Shown piece by piece: positions 17,695-25,590 of a stretch of 64,000 nt of DNA. The stretch covers positions 2,046,001 through 2,110,000 of the forward strand of contig NZ_UHHW01000002.1 of the NCBI RefSeq assembly GCF_900460345.1, given 5' to 3'. Under the pieces are notes generated by a model. The model did not search any database. It had not been told where the DNA came from and saw nothing but the letters and a program-made list of their open reading frames with translations. Each line of letters opens with the position of its first letter. Position 1 is the first letter of the stretch. Source of the stretch: Trueperella pyogenes (GTDB taxonomy: Bacteria > Actinomycetota > Actinomycetes > Actinomycetales > Actinomycetaceae). The translations under genes and the position numbers were made by a program.

Positions 17695-19185
17695 CTATGC
17701 TTGCGCGCCAAAACGCGTTGCCAAATCCATAATGTTCTCCTGCGTGGCCGCGGCGTTGTCGAGGATCCCCGTCAGCCGGCCTTGGCACATGACGCCGATG
17801 CGGTGCGCCACGCGCTGCAGCTCTGCTATCTCCGAGGAGATGACGACGATGGCTTTCCCCTGCGCCGCCAACTTCTCCATCAACCGGTAGATATCTTCCT
17901 TCGCGCCGACGTCCACTCCGCGCGTCGGCTCGTCAAAAATGAGCACGTCGCAATCGCGCGCCACCCACTTCGCGATCACCACCTTTTGCTGGTTTCCGCC
18001 CGAAAGATTCTTGACTTTCTGCTCCACCGACGCCATCGCTATCGCCAGATCTTTCCCGGCCCGCTTCGCTACCTCCTCGGCGCGGGCGTCATCCACGACG
18101 CCGCGGCGCGCCCACCTCGCCAGCGAAGGCAACGCCACGTTCTGCTTGACCGATTGCTCGAGCAGTAGCCCGTAGTGCTTGCGATCCTCGGACAGGTAGC
18201 CGATCCCGCCGCGCACGGCTTGCTCCACCGTCGTCGCACGTAGCACGCGTCCATTCACGACGACGTCGCCCCCGCTTTTCCGATCCGCCGCCACGATCGC
18301 TCGCGCCGCTTGCGTGCGACCCGATCCCACGAGGCCGGCCAGCCCAAAAATCTCGCCGGCGTGGACGGAAAAGGACAGGTCCTCGACAACGCCGGCGCTC
18401 AGGTTACGCACCTCGAGCTGCGGTTCGCCTGCGGCCGGACGCAGACCCGGGCGATGCGTCGTGTCGATCTTCCGGCCAACCATGAGCGCGATCATCTCTT
18501 CGCGCGTGAGTGCCGCGGCGGGGTGGGAGGCCACTAGGGCGCCGTCGCGCAGCACGGTGACCTGTGTGCACAGCTCTTGGATCTCCTCTAGCCGGTGGGA
18601 GATGTAGATGACGGCGCGCTCGCCGTCGGCCACGAATTCGCGCACGATCTGGTAAAGCTGATCGACTTCCTTCTGCGAAAGCGCGGCTGTGGGCTCATCC
18701 ATGATGAGGATGCGGGCATCCAGCGACAGCGCCTTGGCGATCTCGACCATCTGTTGGCCTGCCACAGACAGGCTGCCGAGCCGGATAGTCGGGTCGATGT
18801 CCAGCCCCACCCTGGCCAGGAGTTCGCGGGCGCCGGCTGTCATGGCGGCGTCGTCAATAAAAGGACCGCGGCGCGGCTCTCGGCCGAAGTAAATGTTTTG
18901 CGCCACGCTGAGGTCGGCCACCAGGTTGAGCTCTTGGTGGATGAAGGCGATCCCGGCGCGCTGCGCGGCGAGTGGCCCGGAGAGCGCGACCGGCTGGTCG
19001 TCGAGCAGGATTTGACCCGCATCCGCGGCCACGATGCCCCCGAGGATCTTCATGAGCGTGGATTTGCCTGCGCCGTTCTCACCGACGAGCGCATGGATCT
19101 GGCCGGCCGCGAGGGAGAAATCGACTGAGTCCAGCGCTTGCACTCCGGGGTAGCGTTTGCTGATTGATCGGGCCTCTAGAAGCAT
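17695..19185 (-). CDS. Ribose-type ABC transporter ATP-binding protein
   Basis: A 496-residue protein with two fused ATPase domains, as in RbsA. The first has Walker A GENGAGKSTLMK and LSVAGQQMVEIAKAL. The second has the degenerate Walker A GLVGSGRTQAA typical of the family, then LSGGNQQKVVIAKW and FDEPTRGVDVG. Start ATG 19185 has GAGGGG upstream and gives the usual MLLEARSISKRYPGVQALD N-terminus. It is the first gene of the importer operon and is divergent from the GntR gene. Confidence 0.95.
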   Translation of the reverse strand: MLLEARSISKRYPGVQALDSVDFSLAAGQIHALVGENGAGKSTLMKILGGIVAADAGQILLDDQPVALSGPLAAQRAGIAFIHQELNLVADLSVAQNIYFGREPRRGPFIDDAAMTAGARELLARVGLDIDPTIRLGSLSVAGQQMVEIAKALSLDARILIMDEPTAALSQKEVDQLYQIVREFVADGERAVIYISHRLEEIQELCTQVTVLRDGALVASHPAAALTREEMIALMVGRKIDTTHRPGLRPAAGEPQLEVRNLSAGVVEDLSFSVHAGEIFGLAGLVGSGRTQAARAIVAADRKSGGDVVVNGRVLRATTVEQAVRGGIGYLSEDRKHYGLLLEQSVKQNVALPSLARWARRGVVDDARAEEVAKRAGKDLAIAMASVEQKVKNLSGGNQQKVVIAKWVARDCDVLIFDEPTRGVDVGAKEDIYRLMEKLAAQGKAIVVISSEIAELQRVAHRIGVMCQGRLTGILDNAAATQENIMDLATRFGAQA

Positions 19186-19307
19186 GTCTGTTTTATCCCC
19201 TCTTCTGCGAGCCGTAAGAGTTCCACATCGAATCACGACATTTCTTTGCCGTTGCTAGGTTTTGCGAGCATTGTTTCGCGGCTAAGCACGACACGCTCTC
19301 TACTATA

Positions 19308-19317
19308 TGTCATGACA
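19308..19317. promoter_or_regulatory. Candidate GntR operator
   Basis: TGTCATGACA is a perfect 10-base palindrome in the 197-base divergent region between the transporter and the GntR gene. HutC-type GntR proteins often bind sites of this sort. Assignment is inference. Confidence 0.45.
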
Positions 19318-19382
19318 AATGAAATAAACAAGGGCGCGGCGACAACCGCCGATACAATGGGAAGCACACAGAAGGAGGAGAC

Positions 19383-20153
19383 ATGGCGAGCCAGGCAGAG
19401 GCGAAGAAATACGAACCCGAGGTCAAGCTGGACCGATCCTCAGGCCAACCGCTGCACGCGCAAATCTCCGCGCCCATCAAACGCGCCATCCTCGAAGGCC
19501 GCCTCTTACCCGGCACCCGGATCGAGAACGAGGTCTCGATGGCGCGCCGCCTGCACGTCTCCCGCCCTACCACCCGCCAGGCCCTGCAGTCGCTCGTCGA
19601 AGGCGGATTGCTGCTACGCAGGCGCGGCGTCGGCACCGTCGTCGCCCCACACCCCAAACGCCACCTCATGCGACTGCCCTCCCTCCACGAAGAGCTCATG
19701 TCCGGGGGCTTTGCCTCGACGACGCAAATCATTCAGTACAACCATCGCCGGGCCACCGAGGCCATCGCCGAGCAGCTCGGGATCGCCGTCGACGATCCTG
19801 TCATTGAACTCGAACGGCTGCGCCTGCGCGACGCCGTGCCGGTGGCCATTCTCTACAATTGGCTCCCCGCCCACGTCGCCCCGCCGCGTTCCCGCCTGGA
19901 AAACCACGGCCTGTACGAACTCCTCCGCGAAGCCGGGATGGAGCCGGCGTCCACCACCCAGTCCGTGGGCGCCGAACGCCCCGACCGCCGCGAAGCTAAG
20001 CTCCTCGCTATTTCGCAACGCGATCCCGTCCTCACCATCGAGCGGACCGCGTTCAATGCCCGCGGAGAGATCCTCGAATGGGGATTCCATATCTACCGTG
20101 CGGATTTGTACCGCTACGAATCGACTGTCTTTGCCCAGGAAACCAGCCACTGA
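19383..20153 (+). CDS. GntR/HutC family transcriptional regulator
   Basis: 256 residues. The N-terminal winged helix (about residues 20-85) reads QISAPIKRAILEGRLLPGTR then SMARRLHVSRPTTRQAL. A UTRA ligand-binding domain fills residues 95-245 (VIELERLRLRDAVPVAILYN, then LTIERTAFNARGEILEWG). GGAGGAGAC precedes ATG 19383. Its position divergent from the transporter operon points to it as the local sugar-responsive repressor. Confidence 0.92.
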   Translation: MASQAEAKKYEPEVKLDRSSGQPLHAQISAPIKRAILEGRLLPGTRIENEVSMARRLHVSRPTTRQALQSLVEGGLLLRRRGVGTVVAPHPKRHLMRLPSLHEELMSGGFASTTQIIQYNHRRATEAIAEQLGIAVDDPVIELERLRLRDAVPVAILYNWLPAHVAPPRSRLENHGLYELLREAGMEPASTTQSVGAERPDRREAKLLAISQRDPVLTIERTAFNARGEILEWGFHIYRADLYRYESTVFAQETSH

Positions 20154-20177
20154 CCGCCGTCCCCTTTCCGCTTCCGG

Positions 20178-20255
20178 TTGTCAGTACCTTCCCCGGTTTC
20201 TCGTCCCGTAAAACACTGTTTTGGGTACGCATATCCGTCGAAAGGTGCCGAGAAA
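20178..20255. repeat. 78-bp dispersed intergenic repeat, copy 2
   Basis: This aligns gap-free with the minus strand of 3669-3746. The block TTGTCAGTACCTTCC is identical, and GTAAAACACTGTTTT and CCGTCGAAAGGTGCCGAGAAA (2 interruptions relative to copy 1) are strongly similar. It lies 25 bases after the GntR stop codon. Confidence 0.7.
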
Positions 20256-20329
20256 CTAACAATGAGCATGAGAACGGCGAGCGCTCCGAACTGGAAACTA
20301 GGAGGATTCCACTCCGGCGATAAGACTTG

Positions 20330-20335
20330 TAGGCT
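20330..20335 (+). promoter_or_regulatory. -10 box for leaderless APP1-like gene
   Basis: TAGGCT ends six bases before the ATG at 20342, with no ribosome-binding site. Confidence 0.55.
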
Positions 20336-20341
20336 GGAGTC

Positions 20342-21442
20342 ATGGCACTTGCAGACATCGCCCGCAACTTAGAAGACGGCGCCAACCGCAGAAATACCGT
20401 GCGCCTCAGAGAGCGCGGTTGGCAGCCGCGGCTCACCGGCTACGCCGGCTGGGGCTCGATACATGCAGCAAAGGTACTCGCCCGCGCGGTCATGGCCAAC
20501 TCCAAGGACGCACAGCCTTTCAAGCTGCCGTTCCCGCCAAGCTCCATGCATTCCCTGCCATCGCGCCCAATACGCGATATCGCCCATCGCGCGGGCAAGA
20601 GTGCCGTCAAAGCCCAGCGCGGATGGCGGCAGTTTTTCACGACGCAGATCGGCTTTCTCCCGGTGAGCGTCCGCCTCGGCAAGCAGACGGTCTCCACCCG
20701 CACAGACCGTAACGGCTACGTTGACCTCCTCATCGAGGATCACGGCCTAGAACCGGGCTGGCACGAGGCCGTCATCACCCCGGCCGCGGGCGAGGCTATC
20801 ACCGCTCCGGTCATGATCGTCTCGGACAGCGCCACCACTGGCCTCGTCTCTGACATTGACGACACGATCGTGGTCACCTCGCTGCCGCGCGCCTTCCTTG
20901 CCGCCTACAATTCTTTCGTCCTACATACGAATATGCGCCAACCAGTACTAGGGATGGCCGATTTCTACCGCACCCTCCTTGACTCGTCGCCGGAGGCACC
21001 CGTCTTCTACCTGTCCACCGGCGCCTGGAACGTCTATTCGACGATGTTGAGCTTCATCCAGCACAACGACCTGCCCATCGGCCCGTTGCTCCTGACCGAC
21101 TGGGGCCCCACACCCACCGGCCTGTTCCGCTCCGGCCAAGAGCACAAGAAGACGCAGCTACGCAATCTCCTGATCATGTTCCCCAACATCGAGTGGTACC
21201 TCATCGGCGACGACGGCCAGCACGACCCCATCATTTACGACGAGCTCGCCCGCGAATTCCCGCAACGCGTGCGCGGGATCGCGCTGCGCACACTCAACTC
21301 GGTTGAACAGGTCCTCTCCCACGGCACGCGGGAAGCCACCTCCGGGTACCGCAAAGACGCCGACATCGAAAACCACGGCGTACCGATCATTCGCGGCGAG
21401 GACGGCGTCGAACTCCTAAAGAAGGTGGGAAAGCTCGCGTAA
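20342..21442 (+). CDS. APP1-like phosphatase (DUF2183)
   Basis: A 366-residue HAD-related protein of the App1 catalytic family. The nucleophile motif SDIDDTIVVTSLPRAF lies near residue 175. FYLSTGAWNVY and GDDGQHDPIIY follow, as in yeast phosphatidate phosphatase App1. The N-terminal half resembles the bacterial YfaS-like extension of this family (LPVSVRLGKQTVSTRTDRNG). It probably dephosphorylates a lipid or other organic phosphate. Substrate in bacteria is unknown. No signal peptide was seen. Confidence 0.88.
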   Translation: MALADIARNLEDGANRRNTVRLRERGWQPRLTGYAGWGSIHAAKVLARAVMANSKDAQPFKLPFPPSSMHSLPSRPIRDIAHRAGKSAVKAQRGWRQFFTTQIGFLPVSVRLGKQTVSTRTDRNGYVDLLIEDHGLEPGWHEAVITPAAGEAITAPVMIVSDSATTGLVSDIDDTIVVTSLPRAFLAAYNSFVLHTNMRQPVLGMADFYRTLLDSSPEAPVFYLSTGAWNVYSTMLSFIQHNDLPIGPLLLTDWGPTPTGLFRSGQEHKKTQLRNLLIMFPNIEWYLIGDDGQHDPIIYDELAREFPQRVRGIALRTLNSVEQVLSHGTREATSGYRKDADIENHGVPIIRGEDGVELLKKVGKLA

Positions 21443-21464
21443 AGTCGCGGATATCGCGCGGACG

Positions 21465-21746
21465 CTATTTCTTGATGTCGATCGGTTCGACGCTGATCTC
21501 GTCGTCGTTGCGGATCTTATCCTTGACCGCATCGGTGGCCTCGTGGAGCTTTTCCGCGGCAAGATTCTGCGCCTGCTGGAACGTATCCGCAGCCTGGTCG
21601 CGCACTTTCGACCGCCCATCGCGCACGACGTTCGAGTCCCAGATGCGCCGAGCACCGGAGACAATCGCCTCGTAGCGCTCACGCCCTGCGCGCGCACCGA
21701 GCACGTATCCTACGGCGCCAACAGCCAATGTTTTGAGTAGTCCCAT
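21465..21746 (-). CDS. YtxH-like small protein
   Basis: 93 residues. A hydrophobic N-terminus (LLKTLAVGAVGYVLGARAG) is followed by an amphipathic helical tail rich in Ala, Glu and Lys, as in YtxH/general stress proteins of actinobacteria. AAGGAGAAATA precedes the ATG. It probably associates with the membrane. Function is unknown. Confidence 0.75.
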   Translation of the reverse strand: MGLLKTLAVGAVGYVLGARAGRERYEAIVSGARRIWDSNVVRDGRSKVRDQAADTFQQAQNLAAEKLHEATDAVKDKIRNDDEISVEPIDIKK

Positions 21747-21829
21747 TATTTCTCCTTCGTCCTGGTTCTACTAGTGTAGTGGCACACGCCAGAGCTTGCG
21801 GGCCACTCTGCCACGCGCTGAACTCACTC

Positions 21830-22855
21830 CTATCGCGGCGCCAAGCGCACCACGATGCCGCGATGGTCGCTGTCACCGCTGGGAATCTCGGTGGCTTCTA
21901 CGCCGCGGTAGGTGTTGCCGTCGTGAAGCACGCGGTCGATCGGAGTACCAAGGAGGGCAGGCAAGCGCGTCGGCCATGTGCCCAGTCCCCCGGTTCCCGC
22001 CTCCACGCGCCCATCCGCGCACGGCGCGGAGAGTGCCAATTGATGATCGACAGTCGAGTTGAAGTCACCTGCCATGATGAAGGGCTGGTCTTGTGAACAG
22101 GCAGAATAGATGGCAGATATGTCCGCCTTCCATTGCTGCATAGCCCCAAACACCGGCGCAATGGGATGGACGCCGATAATCTTAGGGCCCTGGCCATTGG
22201 CGGGCGCGACCACAACGGTCGATCTGGGCAACCCTTCCGCCGGCACCTGGATGTACTCGCCGAGCGCCGCGGAGACGAGCACGACAGTCGATTTGAACTC
22301 CGCCTCGAAAGGATTCGTGCCGGTGTCGAACTGGTGAAAAGTCAGGTCTCGCCTAGCTAATAGATCGGTCAGCTCCCGCCCACTCGCCGTGGATGTCTCG
22401 GCCAGAACCAGCACATCCACACCGTTGCGAACCACGGCGTTAGCTACCTCTTCCATGTCAACTGAGGCGCCGAGCGTGTTGAAAGACAGCACTGTGATCT
22501 CTCCGTGACCAGCGCCAACCTCGCTGACCCCATGGTCCGGCTTGAGCTGCGCAGGTGACTCGACGCCGCGCATGTAGATCACCGCAGCGTGAAAGATCGC
22601 CATGATCAGGTAGGCGAGCGCCGTGACCAGTGCGATCCTGCCCGTATCGACCAATTTACGGCGGATGCCGGCCAAGACGAACAGGAAGAGCGCGACGCCG
22701 AGGAAGCCGAGCACGAGCCATGGCCGCAACGCCATGATCTGCGCCATCGGAGCGCGCAGCACCCACTGCTCGGCACCCGGCAGAAGATCAGGTCTGAGCG
22801 TCACCGCGCCGGCCGCGACGAACAGGATCGCCAAAAATCCCCACACGTACTTCAT
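21830..22855 (-). CDS. Membrane-bound endonuclease/exonuclease/phosphatase family protein
   Basis: 341 residues from ATG 22855, with GGGAGGAG upstream. Three transmembrane helices lie within residues 1-95 (VWGFLAILFVAAGAVTL, WLVLGFLGVALFLFVLA, ALAYLIMAIFHAAVIYM). An external EEP domain follows with VLSFNTLG, VLVLAETS, MAGDFNST and the C-terminal SDHRG catalytic motif. It could be a nuclease or phosphodiesterase acting outside the cell. The substrate is not evident. An upstream in-frame extension overlapping no known domain was rejected. Confidence 0.87.
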   Translation of the reverse strand: MKYVWGFLAILFVAAGAVTLRPDLLPGAEQWVLRAPMAQIMALRPWLVLGFLGVALFLFVLAGIRRKLVDTGRIALVTALAYLIMAIFHAAVIYMRGVESPAQLKPDHGVSEVGAGHGEITVLSFNTLGASVDMEEVANAVVRNGVDVLVLAETSTASGRELTDLLARRDLTFHQFDTGTNPFEAEFKSTVVLVSAALGEYIQVPAEGLPRSTVVVAPANGQGPKIIGVHPIAPVFGAMQQWKADISAIYSACSQDQPFIMAGDFNSTVDHQLALSAPCADGRVEAGTGGLGTWPTRLPALLGTPIDRVLHDGNTYRGVEATEIPSGDSDHRGIVVRLAPR

Positions 22856-22965
22856 CTGGCTCCTCCCCCTCGGAGCCTCGATTCTAGCCACCCACTTTGG
22901 CACTTGGCATGAACGACCCACAGGCGACGCGCGGATCACCCGCGTCGGCGCAATCTCACCCGGCT

Positions 22966-24111
22966 CTATTTCACCTGGTCAGCGCGGCCAGCCGGGCTGG
23001 CCGCGAGGAAGGCTGGTTCGGCAAAACCGCGCTCAGCGTACGCTGCCAAGACGGCGTCGGCAACGCTCTCGCGCGCCTCGGCCGGGATGAGCGCAATCGC
23101 CGACCCGCCGAAGCCGCCGCCCGTCATCCGCGCGCCAAGCGCTCCGGCACGCTCAGCCGCCGCGCAGGCTACGTCGAGTTCGGGCACGCTGACCTCGTAG
23201 TCGTCCCGGAGGGAGGCGTGCGAGGCCGACAGCAACGGGCCGATATCCTGCGGACGCCCCACCTTGAGGAGCTCGACCGTTTCAAGCACCCGCCGATTCT
23301 CCGTCACGACGTGGCGTGCGCGGCGAAGGAGCTCGCCCGAGAGGGCGGCTAGATCGTCGTCGTGAGCGTAGCGCAGCGAGGAGAGGCCGAGCTCGTGGGC
23401 GGCCTCCTCGCAGGCGGCTCGGCGTTTGGCGTACTGCCCGTCGCCGAGGCTGTGTGAAGCGCGGGTGTCGATGACGAGGATCTCCAGGCCGTGCGCGGCG
23501 AGATCCAGCGGAACCTGCTCGAGGGTCCAGTCACGCGTGTCAATGAGCAGCGCATGCCCCTCCGTGCCGAACATGGAGATGGTTTGATCCATGCCGCCGG
23601 TGGGCGCGCCCGCTACTTCATTTTCAGTTGCGATAGTGGCCTGGACGATCTCATGCCGCTGGCCATCCGTGACCGGGGGCCGAAGCGCGCACGCGATAGC
23701 GCACTCAATCGCCGCCGACGACGACAGCCCAGCCCCCACCGGCACGCACGATTCGAAGGCCGCCTCGAATCCGTGCTCGACCGCGAGCGCCCACGCCGGC
23801 CCGGCGCCGTAATTCGCCCAGGAACGCGCCATGTTCGGCTTAATGTCGGCCAGTCGCCCCGTCCACACGCTCTGTGCACCGGAGGCGATGTCCACGACGT
23901 CGTCGGGGCGCTCGCCGTAGGCGACAAAGGTGCGATGTGGGAGGGCGATCGGCAGGCAGAACCCTTCGTTGTAGTCAGTGTGCTCGCCGATGATGTTCAC
24001 GCGCCCAGGCGCCGCCCACACGGCCTGCGGTTCGCGACCGAATCGGCTTGTGAAGAGGGCGGCGGCGCGGCGGGCGCCGTCTTCATTCGTCCATGATTGA
24101 AAAAGCTCCAT
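22966..24111 (-). CDS. galK: Galactokinase
   Basis: A 381-residue GHMP kinase that forms galactose 1-phosphate. GRVNIIGEHTDYNEGFCLP near residue 35 is the galactokinase signature. PVGAGLSSSAAIECA near residue 130 is the GHMP ATP loop, and RMTGGGFGGSAIAL near residue 345 is the third motif. Start ATG 24111 has AAAGG upstream and gives the usual MELFQ opening. The rest of the Leloir pathway is not in this window. It would serve galactose released by the alpha-galactosidase encoded 28 kb away. Confidence 0.96.
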   Translation of the reverse strand: MELFQSWTNEDGARRAAALFTSRFGREPQAVWAAPGRVNIIGEHTDYNEGFCLPIALPHRTFVAYGERPDDVVDIASGAQSVWTGRLADIKPNMARSWANYGAGPAWALAVEHGFEAAFESCVPVGAGLSSSAAIECAIACALRPPVTDGQRHEIVQATIATENEVAGAPTGGMDQTISMFGTEGHALLIDTRDWTLEQVPLDLAAHGLEILVIDTRASHSLGDGQYAKRRAACEEAAHELGLSSLRYAHDDDLAALSGELLRRARHVVTENRRVLETVELLKVGRPQDIGPLLSASHASLRDDYEVSVPELDVACAAAERAGALGARMTGGGFGGSAIALIPAEARESVADAVLAAYAERGFAEPAFLAASPAGRADQVK

Positions 24112-24186
24112 GACTACCTTTCTTGCGTTCTGCCACGCACAGTGGATATACACTCACTATTTTGCCCCCACGCGAGCGGGTTATGT

Positions 24187-24222
24187 CTAGTTATATTCCC
24201 CTGGAAAATTAACCATAACTAG
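24187..24222. promoter_or_regulatory. Inverted repeat upstream of galK
   Basis: CTAGTTAT and ATAACTAG are separated by 20 bases in the AT-rich gap between divergent galK and hsdM. It could be an operator for either gene. Confidence 0.4.
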
Positions 24223-24307
24223 CTTTACAAACCTAGAATCTGGCAGCCACTTTCGCGGCCCGAGTGGGCATGCCCGCATTGGTGCGGACTTTGCGAGAAT
24301 ATCCTTC

Positions 24308-25005
24308 ATGGCAACCTCGATTTCAACGGCGCAGCGCGCGGAGCTTCACAAGACAATTTGGCGGATCGCCAACGATTTGCGCGGTAGCGTGGACGGCTGG
24401 GATTTCAAGGCTTACGTGCTGGGGATGCTTTTCTACCGCTTTATCTGTTCGGCGCTGACCGACGCGCTGAACGAAAACGAGCACGCTACCGGCGCTACGA
24501 GGTTCGACTACGCCACGCTTCCTGACGCCGACGCGGAGCTTGCCCGCGAAGACACGATTGCCGATTTTGGTTACTTTATTCTGCCTTCGCATTTGTTTGA
24601 GAACGTGCGCCGGGAGGCTGCCCGGAATGAGAACCTCAACGAGACGCTCGATGCGGTCTTTAAGGCGATTGAGGGCTCGGCCGTGGGGCACTCCTCAGAA
24701 AATGACCTGAGGGGCCTGTTCGCCGACATCGGCGTTAATTCACCCAAGCTCGGGCCCACGGTGATTGAGCGTAACAAGAAGCTGGTCAATCTCTTGGACG
24801 CGATTGGCGATCTGCCCTTGGGGTCTGCTGACGCGCTTCAGATCGACGCCTTCGGAGATGCCTACGAGTACCTCATGACGATGTATGCCTCTTCGGCGGG
24901 AAAGTCAGGTGGTGAATTCTTCACCCCGCCGGAGGTTTCCGAGTTACTGGCACGGTTGACGATAGTGGGCAAGACTGAGGTGAATAAGGTCTACGAGCCA
25001 AAGAC
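24308..25005 (+). pseudogene. hsdM: Resident type I methyltransferase hsdM, 5' part
   Basis: The first about 232 codons of a type I DNA methyltransferase: helical N-domain (DLRGSVDGWDFKAYVLGML), then SAGKSGGEFFTPPEVSELLA and IVGKTEVNKVYEP. Normal proteins continue with DPACGSGSLLL, the AdoMet-binding motif I. Here the reading frame passes into unrelated sequence and ends at 25258. The second half of the gene, beginning at VSNPPYS (motif IV), is at 37371-38063. About 70-75 codons covering motif I are missing, so the gene is not merely interrupted but has lost its cofactor site. Confidence 0.9.
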
Positions 25006-25383
25006 CTCGGATTTGATAAGAGGCGAGATTGCCGCGAATGTGGTGTTGAGCAGGGGTTTTGCTGGTTCGAGTGCCGTTGTGCCCCTTCTTTTGGTGCAGT
25101 CATGCGGGCCGTCCGGAGAGGTTCCAGCCTCCGTTGCTGCGCGCTGCACGGCGGGAGGGGGTCTGGTTCGGTGCTTGCGTTGGCGAGCTCAAGCTGAGGG
25201 GGTCGGCTTCTGTGTAGCGGTGTGCCACTGGCTCACGCATCACTCAAAGTACATGTAAAAGCACATGGGATATCGCATGAAGAACTGATATTGAAGTTGC
25301 ATGTAAAAGAGGCCGTGTTCTAGCCCCGGGGCGGCTGGTTTGTGGAAAACTTGGAGGCGTTACGTTCGAGGTAGAGGGAGGCC
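25006..25383. other. Left end of island, no gene recognised
   Basis: The hsdM frame runs on into this stretch for 84 meaningless codons. CATGTAAAAG occurs twice (about 25253 and 25302) before the Phd-like gene and could be an operator pair. No transposon end was recognised. Confidence 0.5.
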
Positions 25384-25590
25384 GTGGTGGCCAAGCGACG
25401 CAAGGTTCCGATGCGCCATATCAACATCGGTGACCTCTCGCGCGGTCAAGCATCGCGCCTGATCAAAGAGGTGGCTGAGAAGGATGAGCCTGCCTATGTT
25501 CTGCGCTACGGCAAACCGATCGCCGTGGTGATCTCCAATGGACGCTACGAACGACTGATGAGTGAAGGAATCGACCCCAGTGAGCACTAA
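25384..25590 (+). CDS. Phd/YefM-like antitoxin without a toxin
   Basis: About 68 residues from GTG 25384 (or 25387), with GAGGGAGG just upstream. The segment IGDLSRGQASRLIKEVAE then PAYVLRYGKPIAVVISNGRY has the Phd/YefM fold pattern. Normally a Doc or RelE-type toxin gene follows. Here the next gene is hsdM2, whose likely GTG start overlaps its 3' end. It may act as a repressor of the RM operon. This role is inference. Confidence 0.75.
   Translation: MVAKRRKVPMRHINIGDLSRGQASRLIKEVAEKDEPAYVLRYGKPIAVVISNGRYERLMSEGIDPSEH

Noticed and set aside
24308..25258. Functional short HsdM-like protein of 316 residues
   Set aside because: The last 84 codons are unrelated to any methyltransferase, and the missing half is found intact at 37371.
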